In this document: in pieces, positions 24,742-33,507 of the stretch
How the letters are laid out: each line of letters opens with the position of its first letter
Position numbering within the stretch: the stretch's first letter is position 1
From: Nocardioides zhouii
GTDB lineage: Bacteria > Actinomycetota > Actinomycetes > Propionibacteriales > Nocardioidaceae
DNA: 64,000 nt
Assembly (NCBI RefSeq): GCF_004137345.1
Contig: NZ_SDWV01000023.1
Coordinates: 1 to 64,000 of the forward strand
Direction: 5' to 3'
Program-made: the position numbers and the translations under genes
Notes under the pieces: generated by a model
Seen by the model: the letters and a program-made list of their open reading frames with translations, nothing else
What the model was told of the DNA's origin: nothing
Database searches by the model: none

Positions 24742-26244
24742 ATGAGCGACGAAGCGCCCGCACCCCAGCCCGAGGCAGGGCCCGGGCTCGGGCCGTGGGC
24801 GGCCGCGGCTCTCGTCTTCGGCTCCTCCGCTGCTGTCCTCGTCGTCGAGCTGGTCGCGCTGCGGCTGATGGCGCCCTACTACGGGCTCACCCTCGAGACG
24901 AACACCATGGTCATCGGGCTCGCCCTGACCGCGATCGCCGCCGGCACGTGGGCCGGCGGCTGGAGCGCCGACCGCTACGCGCCGCGCCTCCTGCTCGGAC
25001 CCCTGCTGGGCATCTCGGGAGCGGCCGTTGCCCTGACCCCGGCGGTCGTCCGCAGCGCCGCGGCGTCGGGCAACCCCGGCCTGCTCCTGATCATGGTGAC
25101 CCTCTCGATCCTCGTCCCCGGGGCGCTGCTCTCGGCCGTCACGCCCGTGGTGATCAAGCTGCGACTGACCAGCCTCCAGCAGACCGGCAGCGTGGTGGGC
25201 CACCTGTCCGGGGTGGGCACCGTCGGCGCGATCGTCGGCACCATCGTGACCGGGTTCGTGCTCATCTCGCGCGTGCCGGTCAGCGGGATCCTGGTCGGCC
25301 TCGGCATCGTGCTCCTGGTGACGTCGGTGGTGGTGCAGGTGGCCGGTCGCCGTGGCCGCGGCGACGTCGTGCTGGCCCTCGTCGTGGCGATGGCGGGCAT
25401 CGGTGCGGCGACCTCCCCGAGCGGCTGCGACGTCGAGACGACGTACCACTGCCTGGCGATCACTCCCGACCCCGACAACCCGTCCGGCCGGACGCTGGTA
25501 CTTGACGGGCTGCGCCACTCGTACGTCGACACCGACGACGCGACGCACCTCGAGTTCGCGTACGTCCGGGCGATGGCGTCGGTCATCGACACCGCCTTTG
25601 CGGCCGAGGAGCCGCTCGCCGCGTACCACCTAGGCGCCGGGGGACTGACGCTGCCGCGCTACCTCTCCGCGACCCGACCGGGCACGGCGAGCGACGTGTC
25701 GGAGATCGACTCCGGGGTGGTCGCGGCCGACGTCCGGCTCCTGGGTGGGTCCCTGCCCGATGGGGTCGACGTGGAGGTCGAGGACGGCCGCCTCGCGATC
25801 GACGACCTGGCGCCGGACAGCCTCGATCTCATCGTCGGCGACGCCTTCGGCGGCGTCAGCGTGCCGTGGCACCTCGCGACCGTCGAGGCCATTGGCGGGC
25901 TGGGGGAGGCGCTGGCCGAGGACGGGGTGTACGTCGCCAACCTCATCGACTTCGGTCCGCTCGAGTTCGCCCGAGCGGCCGTCGCGACGACCGCCGACGT
26001 CTTCGACCACGTGGCGCTGCTCGCGGAGCCCGCCGCATTGGCGGGCGACGGTGGCGGCAACCTGGTCGTGGTCGCCTCGGACGCGCCGCTCGACGTCGCC
26101 GCTGCGGTCGCGCGGATGGGGGAGCGCGACCTCGGGTGGGACGCGCTGGAGGGCGCCGGGCTGGCCGCCTGGGTCGGCGACTCACCCGTCCTCACCGACG
26201 ACTACGCGCCGGTCGACCAGCTGCTCACGCCGTACTCCCGCTAG
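24742..26244 (+). CDS. Fused MFS-like/spermidine synthase-like membrane protein
   Basis: 500 residues. The first ~215 form seven or so transmembrane helices (for example SSAAVLVVELVALRLMAPYYG), the integral part of 'fused MFS/spermidine synthase' proteins. The remainder is a spermidine-synthase-like Rossmann methyltransferase fold: 'YHLGAGGLTLPRYLSATRPG' matches the nucleotide-binding loop, 'SEIDSGVV' the acidic residue and 'DLIVGDAFGGVSVPWHL' the catalytic Asp region. The usual DVIVxDAF spermidine-synthase pattern is retained in outline. Real aminopropyl transfer is unproven in this family. Confidence 0.82.
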   Translation: MSDEAPAPQPEAGPGLGPWAAAALVFGSSAAVLVVELVALRLMAPYYGLTLETNTMVIGLALTAIAAGTWAGGWSADRYAPRLLLGPLLGISGAAVALTPAVVRSAAASGNPGLLLIMVTLSILVPGALLSAVTPVVIKLRLTSLQQTGSVVGHLSGVGTVGAIVGTIVTGFVLISRVPVSGILVGLGIVLLVTSVVVQVAGRRGRGDVVLALVVAMAGIGAATSPSGCDVETTYHCLAITPDPDNPSGRTLVLDGLRHSYVDTDDATHLEFAYVRAMASVIDTAFAAEEPLAAYHLGAGGLTLPRYLSATRPGTASDVSEIDSGVVAADVRLLGGSLPDGVDVEVEDGRLAIDDLAPDSLDLIVGDAFGGVSVPWHLATVEAIGGLGEALAEDGVYVANLIDFGPLEFARAAVATTADVFDHVALLAEPAALAGDGGGNLVVVASDAPLDVAAAVARMGERDLGWDALEGAGLAAWVGDSPVLTDDYAPVDQLLTPYSR

Positions 26245-26253
26245 TCCGACGCG

Positions 26254-27291
26254 TCAGCGGGTCGGGTCGACGATCGTCATGCCCGCGACCGTCGCCCCAT
26301 CGAAGCCGGGCAGGAGCGCCGCGGCCTCCTCGAGGCCGATGGTCCGCTCGACGAGGCGCTGCGGCTGGAGCGCCCCGCTGCGGATCAGCTCCATCATCGG
26401 CGGGTAGTCGGCCGCCGCCATCCCGTGGCTGCCGAGGAGGTCGAGCTCCCACGCGATGACGCGCGCCATCGGGACCCGCGGGTGCCCGTCGACCGGCGGC
26501 AGCAGCCCGACCTGGGCGAGCCGGCCGCGGCGGCGGAGGCTGAGGACGGCGTCGGAGCAGGTCTGCTCGCTGCCGACGGCGTCGACGGAGACGTGGCTGC
26601 CGCCGTCGGTCAGGCGTGCGACCGCGGCGGGGACGTCGGCCCCGTCGGCGAGCACGGTGTGCTCGGCGCCGAGGTCGGTGGCGATCGCGAGCGCCTCCGG
26701 GTTGCGGTCCACCGCGACCACCCGGGCGCCCACGGCACGGGCGATCATCACTGCGCTGAGCCCGACCCCGCCCGCCCCGACGACGGTGACCCACTCGCCC
26801 TCGGCGACCCGGGCCCGGCCGACGAGCGCGCGGTAGGCCGTGGCGAACCGGCACCCCAGGCTCGCGGCGGTCGCGAAGTCGATCGCGTCCGGCAGCGCGA
26901 CCAGGTTGGTGTCGGCGGCGTGGAGGGCGACGTACTCGGCGAACGAGCCCCAGTGCGTGAAGCCCGGCTGCTGCTGGTCAGGACAGACCTGCGCCTGGCC
27001 CGACGTACACCACTCGCAGCGCCCGCACCCGCACACGAACGGGACGGTGACCCGGTCGCCGACCTGCCAGCGCGTGACTCCCGCACCGACCTCGGCGACG
27101 GTGCCGGCGAGCTCGTGCCCCGGCACGTGCGGGAAGGCGATGTCGTCGTGGCCCGCCCACGCGTGCCAGTCGCTCCGGCACAACCCGGTCGCCGCGACGC
27201 GTACGACGACCCCGCCGGCGGGCGCGCCCGGCCGCGGCACCTCGCGCACCTCGGGTCGGGAGCGGACGGCGTCGATCACCACAGCGCGCAT
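26254..27291 (-). CDS. Zinc-dependent alcohol dehydrogenase
   Basis: 345 residues of the MDR superfamily. Catalytic zinc ligands: Cys38 (GLCRSDWH) and His59-Glu60 (PGHE). Structural zinc cysteines lie at about 89, 92, 95 and 103 (CGCGRCEWCTSGQAQVC). The nucleotide loop is 'VVGAGGVGLSAVMIA'. ATG 27291 is preceded by GAGGATG. Upstream open frame is only the tRNA-Ser region. It converges with the spermidine synthase-like gene; an inverted CCCGCT/AGCGGG pair around 26237-26261 may end both. Confidence 0.87.
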   Translation of the reverse strand: MRAVVIDAVRSRPEVREVPRPGAPAGGVVVRVAATGLCRSDWHAWAGHDDIAFPHVPGHELAGTVAEVGAGVTRWQVGDRVTVPFVCGCGRCEWCTSGQAQVCPDQQQPGFTHWGSFAEYVALHAADTNLVALPDAIDFATAASLGCRFATAYRALVGRARVAEGEWVTVVGAGGVGLSAVMIARAVGARVVAVDRNPEALAIATDLGAEHTVLADGADVPAAVARLTDGGSHVSVDAVGSEQTCSDAVLSLRRRGRLAQVGLLPPVDGHPRVPMARVIAWELDLLGSHGMAAADYPPMMELIRSGALQPQRLVERTIGLEEAAALLPGFDGATVAGMTIVDPTR

Positions 27292-27360
27292 GCGCCCATC
27301 CTCGCCGACCAGAAATCGCCGATCGGGCCGGCCCCGCGAGGGACCGGCCCGATCTGTCGG

Positions 27361-27447
27361 CGGTGGCGGTGGGATTTGAACCCACGGTGGGTTTGACCCC
27401 ACACAACATTTCGAGTGTTGCACCTTCGGCCGCTCGGACACGCCACC
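27361..27447 (-). tRNA. tRNA-Ser(CGA)
   Basis: An 87-base cloverleaf. Acceptor GGTGGCG pairs with CGCCACC, the discriminator is G, and 3' CCA is not encoded. The anticodon loop CTCGAAA within stem CAACA/TGTTG gives anticodon CGA, reading UCG. A long variable arm (GTGGGG...ACCCAC region) and T-arm GTTCAAATC are as in class II tRNAs. Confidence 0.95.
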
Positions 27448-27519
27448 GCGCGGAACCTTACCGGAGGGCCGGCGCCTCCAAGAAACCGGCGGCCGGTCCC
27501 ACCAACTGGGCCGATGCCG

Positions 27520-27548
27520 TGGTCAGGGAGCGTCCGCGACGGTAACTT
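27520..27548 (+). promoter_or_regulatory. Possible promoter of the acyltransferase operon
   Basis: TGGTCA (27520-27525) and TAACTT (27543-27548) are spaced by 17 bases. A start near 27555 would leave a ~49-base leader containing AAAGGACGGAG before GTG 27604. Confidence 0.35.
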
Positions 27549-27603
27549 CGGCGCACACCCGTGCTCGCCGATGGCGCGGGTCGGAAAAGGACGGAGCCGA
27601 GAC

Positions 27604-29538
27604 GTGACTGCCGTCCGACGTGCACGAGACCTCGCCCGCGTCGCCCTCCCGAAGAGCGTGGGCGAGCGGCTGCCGGCCGCGCCACCGCAGGAGGTGACCG
27701 AGCTGCTCCACGACAAGCGCTTCCAGGGCGCGGTCGCCGAGCAGGCCAAGGAGCAGGGCCGGCCCGAGGAGGAGGTCTGGTCGGAGGTCAAGGGCTACCT
27801 CCACGAGATGTCCGCCGCCCACGACGACCGCACCGCCCAGGGTTGGGCGCGGATGGGCGAGTGGTTCCTCCGGGCGTACGACGTGCTGGTCGACGAGGAC
27901 GACATGCAGGCGCTCAAGCGCCTCGACCGCACCCACAGCCTGGCGCTCGCCTTCAGCCACCGGTCCTACCTCGACGGCATGGTCATCCCCAACGCCCTGT
28001 CCTCACGGCGGTTCTCGCCGACGTACACGTTCGGCGGCGCCAACCTCAACCTGCCCGTCATCGGCACCGTCGCGAGCCGCACCGGCCTGATCTTCATCCG
28101 CCGCTCGACGCAGGAGATCCCGGTCTACCGGCTCGCGCTGCGCTCCTACATCCGCCAGATGGTGACCAACAAGCGCAACATGGCGTGGTCCATCGAGGGT
28201 GGCCGCACCCGTACGGGCAAGCTGCGTCCTCCGGTGCACGGCATCCTCAAGTACCTCACCGACAGCGTCGACGGCGACGATGCCCCCGACGTGCAGGTCG
28301 TCCCGATGGCGGTGGTCTACGACCAGCTGCACGAGGTGTCGCTGATGACCGAGGAGGCGCGCGGCGGCAGCAAGACGCCCGAGGACTGGCGCTGGCTGGT
28401 GCGCTTCGCCCGGCTCCAGCGCAACCGGCTCGGCCGCGCCTACCTGACCGTCGGTGAGCCGTTCTCGCTCCGCGAGCGGATGCAGGCGCTCGCGGACGAG
28501 GGCGTCACGGGACACCAGGCGGTCGAGCGGATCGCGCTCGACATCTCCCACCGGCTCAACCGCGCGACCCCGGTCACGGTGACCGCGATCGTTTCGCTCG
28601 CGCTCCTCGGTGCCGACCGCGCGCTCACCGTCGACGAGGTGCTCGACACGGTCGAGCCGCTGGCGACGTACATCGAGGCGCGGCAGTGGCCGGTCGCCGG
28701 CGCCGCGGACCTCCGGGACCGCTCGACCATCCGTCGTGCGCTCGCCGAGCTGGCCCGCAGCGGCGTGCTCACGGCGTACGACGGGGGGACCGAGCCGGTC
28801 TGGAAGATCGGGGACGACCAGCACCTGGTCGCCGCGTTCTACCGCAACACGGTCATCCACATCCTCGTCGAGCGTGCGATCGGCGAGCTCGCGCTGCTCA
28901 CCGTGAGCGAGCTCGAGCCCGACGCCGAGCTGCCGCCCGGCGGCGAGCTCCAGGTCGGGTGGGAGGAGGCGAAGCGGATGCGCGACCTCCTCAAGTTCGA
29001 GTTCTTCTTCCCGAGCCGGGCGGGCTTCGAGGACGACCTCCGCACGGAGCTCCAGCTGCTGGTGGGCGAGGGCGCTGGGAACGAGGGGGGCGACATGACG
29101 CCCGTACGCGCCCGCGAGCTGCTGGCCAACGCGCGACCCCACCTCGCGCACCTGGTGCTGCGGCCGTTCCTCGACGCCTACCTCGTGCTCGCCGACCGCC
29201 TCGCCGACCGCGGGGACAGCACCGTCGACGAGGACGACCTGCTCGCCGACTCGCTGGCCGTCGGCCAGCAGTGGGCGCTGCAGCGACGCGTCGCGAGCGC
29301 GGAGTCGATCTCGCTGGAGCTGTTCCGCACCGCGATGTCGCTGGCCCGCCACAAGGGTCTGCTCGAGGGCGGCGACGGCCTCGGCAGCGCGCGCGAGGCC
29401 TTCGCGGCCGAGCTCCGGGAGGCCGTACGTCGGGTCAACGTCATCGGCGAGATCGCCGGCGAACCGACCCAGGTCGTCGTCCACGTGGTCCCCGAGTCGC
29501 AGGCTGAGGCAGAGGCGCAGCCGCAGGACACCAGGTGA
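27604..29538 (+). CDS. PlsB-like glycerol-3-phosphate acyltransferase
   Basis: 644 residues. Motif I is HRSYLDG (His119, Asp124; the H-x4-D core kept, although PlsB usually has HRSHxDY). Motif II is 'FGGANLNLPVIG' near 143-154, FIRRS near 164, and motif III is IEGGRTRTGKL (198-208). It predicts acylation of glycerol-3-phosphate or a related acceptor at the membrane. The C-terminal 300 residues are helical, as in bacterial PlsB, and there is no signal peptide. The next gene overlaps by 4 bases (GTGA), so the trio is coupled. Confidence 0.85.
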   Translation: MTAVRRARDLARVALPKSVGERLPAAPPQEVTELLHDKRFQGAVAEQAKEQGRPEEEVWSEVKGYLHEMSAAHDDRTAQGWARMGEWFLRAYDVLVDEDDMQALKRLDRTHSLALAFSHRSYLDGMVIPNALSSRRFSPTYTFGGANLNLPVIGTVASRTGLIFIRRSTQEIPVYRLALRSYIRQMVTNKRNMAWSIEGGRTRTGKLRPPVHGILKYLTDSVDGDDAPDVQVVPMAVVYDQLHEVSLMTEEARGGSKTPEDWRWLVRFARLQRNRLGRAYLTVGEPFSLRERMQALADEGVTGHQAVERIALDISHRLNRATPVTVTAIVSLALLGADRALTVDEVLDTVEPLATYIEARQWPVAGAADLRDRSTIRRALAELARSGVLTAYDGGTEPVWKIGDDQHLVAAFYRNTVIHILVERAIGELALLTVSELEPDAELPPGGELQVGWEEAKRMRDLLKFEFFFPSRAGFEDDLRTELQLLVGEGAGNEGGDMTPVRARELLANARPHLAHLVLRPFLDAYLVLADRLADRGDSTVDEDDLLADSLAVGQQWALQRRVASAESISLELFRTAMSLARHKGLLEGGDGLGSAREAFAAELREAVRRVNVIGEIAGEPTQVVVHVVPESQAEAEAQPQDTR

Positions 29539-30968
29539 GCGGGCTCTCCGCCGACGTCCTGGCCGCGATCGACGCGATCGAGGCCGGACCGCAGCGTCCG
29601 AGCGTGGGCGCGTTCTTCGACCTCGACGGCACCCTCGTCGCGGGCTACACCGCCGCGACCTTCTACGGCGACCGCCTCAAGGGGCGCGACGTGTCGCCCG
29701 CCGAGTTCCTCCGTACGGTCGTCACGGCGGTCGACGGCGAACTCGGCGGTGACCCGACGCGGATCGCTCACGTCGCGTTCTCGGCGATGCGCGGGGAGTC
29801 CGAGGAGGCGTTCGCCGACCTCGGCGAGCGGCTCTTCCGGTCCAAGATCGCCGGCACCATCCGCCGCGAGTCGCGCGCCCTCGTGATGGCCCACCAGCGC
29901 GCCGGCCACACGGTCGCGGTCGCCTCGGCCGCGACGTCGTACCAGATCGCACCGGTCGCCCGTGACCTCGGCGTCGAGCACCTCGTGTGCACGCAGCTCG
30001 TCGTGGAGGACGGCCAGTTCACCGGCGCCACCGACGGTCCGATGCTGTGGGGACGGCACAAGGCGAGCGGCGTGCGCGCCTTCGCCAAGGAGCACGCCCT
30101 CGACCTCTCGACGTCGTACGCCTACGGCAACGGCTACGAGGACGTCGCCTTCCTTTCCTCGGTCGGCCACCCGACCGCGCTCAACCCGCATCGCGACCTG
30201 CGCTCGGCCGCCGCCCGGCTCGGCTGGCCGGTGCTCGACCTCAGCGATCCGGTGGGCGGCTCGTTGATTGCGGCGGGGCGTACGGCGGCGGCGCTCGCCG
30301 GCATGAACACAGGTGTCGTCGCCGGCCTGGCGTACGGCCTCCTCCGACGCGACGGCAAGGAGGGCCGCAACCTCGCGGTCAAGCTCGCCACCTCGCTCCC
30401 GATGTCGCTGGCGGGGGTGACCGTCGAGGTGCTGAACCGCGAGCGGCTCTGGACCCACCGGCCCGCGATCTTCGTCGCCAACCACCAGAGCGCCCTCGAC
30501 ATCCCGGTCCTGGGCAACCTGCTGGAGCGCGACTTCACGATCGTGGCGAAGAAGGAGGCGCGCTGGGACCCGCGCGCCATGGTCGGCTCGGTCGTCATCG
30601 ACCCGGCCTACATCGACCGCTCCGACTCCGAGTCGGCCCGCGCCACCCTCGACGGCGTCGTCGACCGGATCCGCGCCGGCACGTCGCTGATGATCTTCCC
30701 GGAGGGCACCCGGTCGGCGACGCCGGTGCTCGGCCCGTTCCGCAAGGGCGCCTTCCACCTTGCCGCGCAGGCAGGCGTGCCGATCGTTCCGGTCGTGCTG
30801 CGCAACACCGGCGAGCTGATGCGCCGCAGCTCCTTCGTGCTCAACCCCGGGGTCGTCGACGTGTGCGTGCTCGAGCCCGAGACCGACTGGAGCGTGGACG
30901 ACATGAGCGAGCGGATCGCCGCCCTGCACACCAAGTTCGAGCAGACCCTCGCGAAGTGGCCCTCATGA
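29535..30968 (+). CDS. HAD-IB phosphatase/PlsC acyltransferase fusion
   Basis: 477 residues in two enzymes. Residues ~25-225 are a HAD-IB hydrolase: nucleophile Asp29 in FFDLDGTLV, 'VASAATSYQI' for motif II and 'YGNGYEDVAFL' for motif IV. Residues ~285-477 are an acylglycerol-phosphate acyltransferase: NHQSALD (His317, Asp322), then 'FPEGTRSATPVLGPFRKG' (Glu390). Such fusions could acylate lysophosphatidate and dephosphorylate the product or a related lipid. They are common in actinobacteria beside WS/DGAT genes, as here. Confidence 0.87.
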   Translation: MSGLSADVLAAIDAIEAGPQRPSVGAFFDLDGTLVAGYTAATFYGDRLKGRDVSPAEFLRTVVTAVDGELGGDPTRIAHVAFSAMRGESEEAFADLGERLFRSKIAGTIRRESRALVMAHQRAGHTVAVASAATSYQIAPVARDLGVEHLVCTQLVVEDGQFTGATDGPMLWGRHKASGVRAFAKEHALDLSTSYAYGNGYEDVAFLSSVGHPTALNPHRDLRSAAARLGWPVLDLSDPVGGSLIAAGRTAAALAGMNTGVVAGLAYGLLRRDGKEGRNLAVKLATSLPMSLAGVTVEVLNRERLWTHRPAIFVANHQSALDIPVLGNLLERDFTIVAKKEARWDPRAMVGSVVIDPAYIDRSDSESARATLDGVVDRIRAGTSLMIFPEGTRSATPVLGPFRKGAFHLAAQAGVPIVPVVLRNTGELMRRSSFVLNPGVVDVCVLEPETDWSVDDMSERIAALHTKFEQTLAKWPS

Positions 30969-32365
30969 GCGCCCGCGAGGACTTCGAGCGCTGGGGTGGC
31001 GCCGCTGCGTTCGGCGCGGCACCCGAGCTGACGCCCATGCAGACGCTGATGTGGCGCGCGGAGCGGCACCCGGTGCAGTCGTCCACGACGACCGTGATCA
31101 TCGACCTCGACCGGGCGCCGGACTGGAAGCGCTTCGTCGCCGCGACCGAGTGGGGCACAGGGCTCGTACGCCGGCTGCGCCAGCGCGTCGTCGACCCCGT
31201 CGTGCCGACCGCCGCGCCGACCTGGGCCGACGACCCGACCTTCGACCTCGGCTACCACCTGCGGCGCGAGCGGGTGTCGAGCCGCGAGGAGATGCTGGCC
31301 CAGGCCGCCCAGATCGCGCTGCGGCCCTTCGACCGCTCGCGCCCGCTGTGGGAGGGCGTGCTCTTCGAAGGTGTCGGCGACGGTGCGGCGTACGTCCTCA
31401 AGATCCACCACGCGCTGGCCGACCCGCTCGGCACCGTGCAGCTCCTCTCCATGCTTCAGTCGGGCAAGCGGACGCACACCGCGCGCAAGCCCCTCGGCGA
31501 GGACGCCGTCGCGCCGGCGGACGCCGATCCGGTCGATCTCGCGGTCTCCGGGCTGCGCACCGACGTCGCGACCCTCCCCGACTCGGTGCTGGCCACGGCA
31601 CGCACCCTCGGCCACGCCGCCGCCCGGCCGCAGGCCGTCGTCGCCTCGACCCTGCGCTACGGCGCGTCCGTCCGACGGCTGCTCTCGCAGGCCGCGCCGC
31701 CCTCGCCGGAGCTGTCGCCGCGGACCGGGAAGATGTGGTCGTTCCTCACCCTCGACGCGCCGCTCGAGCAGCTGCGGTCGGTCGCCAGGCAGGGCGGTGG
31801 CACGCTCGATGACGCCGGCGTCGCCCTGGTGCTCGGCGGGCTCCGTCGCTACCACGGGCGACGTGGCGCCCGGATCCGCGAGATCCCTGTCGGCGTACGC
31901 GTCTCCCTCGACCGCGCCGACGACCTCGGCAACCGGTTCGCCGGCGCGATCATCTCCGGACCGCTCGCGATCGAGGACCCCGTCGACCGCGTCGCCGCGG
32001 TGCGCGGCGAGGTGCTGTCGCTGCACACCGAGCGCGCACTCGAGGTCCTCGACGCGGCCGCGCCGCTGCTCAACCGGATGCCTTCCTTCGTCGGCGCCTC
32101 CGCGCTGCGGACCGCCTCGGTCCCCGACGCCTTCGTGCTGACGCTGCCCGGGCCGCCGCGCAAGCGCTACATGGCGGGGGCCGAGGTGCAGGGGATGTAC
32201 GTCCTCGGCCCGCTGCCCGGTGCCGCGCTGACCGTCTGCTTGGTGACCTGCGGCGACACCGCCTGCATCGGCGTCAACGTCGACGCGAGTGCCGTCGCCG
32301 ACCTCGACCAGCTCGCGGAGAGCCTGGCCGAGGGAGTCGAGGAGTTCATCTCGGTGGTCGAGTAG
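30965..32365 (+). CDS. WS/DGAT-like acyltransferase
   Basis: 466 residues, wax ester synthase/diacylglycerol acyltransferase superfamily. The active-site motif is HHALADP (His148, His149, Asp153); the usual HHxxxDG ends in Gly, here Pro. 'FDRSRPLWEGVLFEG' upstream (PLW) and the C-terminal 'VPDAFVLTLPGPPRKRYMAGAEV' are family features. Overlap of 4 bases with the preceding gene makes a three-step glycerolipid or wax-ester unit plausible. It could also be a condensation-like enzyme with another substrate given the changed motif. Confidence 0.8.
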   Translation: MSAREDFERWGGAAAFGAAPELTPMQTLMWRAERHPVQSSTTTVIIDLDRAPDWKRFVAATEWGTGLVRRLRQRVVDPVVPTAAPTWADDPTFDLGYHLRRERVSSREEMLAQAAQIALRPFDRSRPLWEGVLFEGVGDGAAYVLKIHHALADPLGTVQLLSMLQSGKRTHTARKPLGEDAVAPADADPVDLAVSGLRTDVATLPDSVLATARTLGHAAARPQAVVASTLRYGASVRRLLSQAAPPSPELSPRTGKMWSFLTLDAPLEQLRSVARQGGGTLDDAGVALVLGGLRRYHGRRGARIREIPVGVRVSLDRADDLGNRFAGAIISGPLAIEDPVDRVAAVRGEVLSLHTERALEVLDAAAPLLNRMPSFVGASALRTASVPDAFVLTLPGPPRKRYMAGAEVQGMYVLGPLPGAALTVCLVTCGDTACIGVNVDASAVADLDQLAESLAEGVEEFISVVE

Positions 32366-32399
32366 TCCGCGAGCGCCAGCGAGCGGACGTATCGAGACC
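32362..32399. repeat. Part of a REP-like intergenic sequence (TAGTCCGCGAGCGCCAGCGA...GTATCGAGACC)
   Basis: The stretch contains GTCCGC/GCGGAC arms around GAGCGCCAGCGA and ends GTATCGAGACC. From memory, sequences of the form 'GAGTAG..GAGCGCCAGCGAGCG..GTATCGAGACC' are frequent downstream of genes in Nocardioides and related actinobacteria; not verified here. It starts inside the stop codon region of the WS/DGAT-like gene. Confidence 0.45.
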
Positions 32400-32409
32400 C
32401 GACCGCTGG

Positions 32410-32490
32410 CCCGACCCGGACACGTGTCCGCGATGTTGCCCCCGAAGCTCGCGGCCGAGGGCCACTACTCGGACACGTGTCCGGGTCGGG
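32410..32490. terminator. Long inverted repeat between convergent genes
   Basis: Two perfectly complementary 21-base arms (32410-32430 and 32470-32490) enclose 39 bases. Each arm itself contains the 14-bp palindrome CGGACACGTGTCCG. It lies between the convergent WS/DGAT and GNAT genes, so a bidirectional terminator is the simplest role. The nested CACGTG palindromes are unusual for one. Confidence 0.6.
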
Positions 32491-32494
32491 CGGG

Positions 32495-32962
32495 TCAGCC
32501 GTCGGTCGAGCCGACGTAGTAGAGCATCCGGTAGTCGACCCCGGCCTCGATGTTGACGTAGCCGTGGCGCTCGTAGAACCGGCGGGTGTCGACGTCGACC
32601 TCGTCGACTCCGATGTGCATCTCCGGTGAGCCGTGGTCGCGGACCAGGCTCCTGGACAGCTCGAGGATCTGCGTGCCGATGCCGTGTGAACGCAGCGCGG
32701 GTACGACGTACAGCTCCTCGAGCTGGGAGACAGGTCCGTCGAACCAGATGGCCGGGCGCAGGCTCAGGAACGCAAAGCCCACGGCAGTTCCGGAGTCCTC
32801 GGCCAGCACCGCGACGATCTCCTCGAGCGGCAGCAGCCGGGCGAACCGCACCTCCAGCACCTCGACGTCGTCGACCTCGGTCTCGAACTCGGTGTTGAAG
32901 TCCCACAGCAGCCGCGCGAGAACCGCGGCATCGTCTGTGGTGGCGCGGCGCACCTGGGTCAT
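32495..32962 (-). CDS. GNAT-family N-acetyltransferase
   Basis: 155 residues. The acetyl-CoA loop is 'VVPALRSHGIGTQILE' (R-x-x-G-x-G, about 87-102), preceded by beta strand 'VSQLEELYV' and followed by 'VDTRRFYERHGYV', the usual GNAT C-terminal motif. Acceptor unknown. Its ATG overlaps the tadA stop by 2 bases, so translation is coupled to tadA; its ribosome-binding region lies just beyond a hairpin repeat within the tadA 3' end. Confidence 0.87.
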   Translation of the reverse strand: MTQVRRATTDDAAVLARLLWDFNTEFETEVDDVEVLEVRFARLLPLEEIVAVLAEDSGTAVGFAFLSLRPAIWFDGPVSQLEELYVVPALRSHGIGTQILELSRSLVRDHGSPEMHIGVDEVDVDTRRFYERHGYVNIEAGVDYRMLYYVGSTDG

Positions 32963-33507
32963 CGCGCCTCCCCATCCTCTGTACCTAGGGACGAAATGGG
33001 TGGTGGAACGACCTCCACGCCTACCATTTCGTCCCTAGATACCGGCTGGCGGTGGGCGGCGAAGAAGCCGTCGAGCAGAGCGGTCGACTCGGCGGCCAGC
33101 ACACCCGCCACCACCTCCGGCCGGTGGTTGAGGCGGCGGTCGCGGACGACGTCCCAGAGGGAGCCGGCGGCGCCCAGCTTGTCGTCGTACGCACCGAAGA
33201 CGAGGCGGTCGACGCGGGCGAGCACGAGGGCGCCGGCGCACATCGTGCACGGCTCGAGGGTGACGACGAGGGTGCAGCCGGTGAGCCGCCACTCGCCGCG
33301 GGCGGCCGCGGCCGCGCGGAGGGCGACGACCTCGGCGTGCCCGGTCGGGTCGCCCTCGGCCTCGCGGGTGTTGCGGCCAGCGCCGATCACCGCGCCGGAC
33401 TCGTCGAGCACGACGGCGCCGACGGGTACGTCCTCACCGGCGAGGGCGGCACGTGCCTCGGCGAGGGCCAGCCGCATCGGCTCGTCCCAGGTCATGAGGG
33501 TGGTCAT
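32959..33507 (-). CDS. tadA: tRNA-specific adenosine deaminase TadA
   Basis: Converts A34 of tRNA-Arg to inosine. Of 182 residues, His57 and Glu59 (GHAEV) and Cys87/Cys90 (EPCTMC) form the zinc and proton-shuttle site. 'VFGAYDDKLGAAGSLWDV' and 'LLDGFFAAHR' complete the TadA core by residue ~152. The remaining ~30 residues are not typical. Residues about 156-176 are encoded by a perfect-armed hairpin repeat (32981-33042), so the original C-terminus has probably been replaced. ATGA overlap with its associated protein upstream. Confidence 0.92.
   Translation of the reverse strand: MTTLMTWDEPMRLALAEARAALAGEDVPVGAVVLDESGAVIGAGRNTREAEGDPTGHAEVVALRAAAAARGEWRLTGCTLVVTLEPCTMCAGALVLARVDRLVFGAYDDKLGAAGSLWDVVRDRRLNHRPEVVAGVLAAESTALLDGFFAAHRQPVSRDEMVGVEVVPPPISSLGTEDGEAR
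32981..33042. repeat. Hairpin repeat inside the 3' end of tadA
   Basis: Arms CTAGGGACGAAATGG (32985-32999) and CCATTTCGTCCCTAG (33024-33038) are perfectly complementary over 15 bp. They extend to 19 of 20 with GTA[C/T] at the outer ends. The 24-base loop is GT-rich. The element lies within the tadA frame 20-80 bases before its stop and 19 bases from the GNAT start. It looks like a mobile intergenic palindrome now read as protein. Confidence 0.8.

Noticed and set aside
32398..32500. A small gene in the gap between the WS/DGAT and GNAT genes
   Set aside because: The open frame there is made by the inverted repeat itself and has no start signal.
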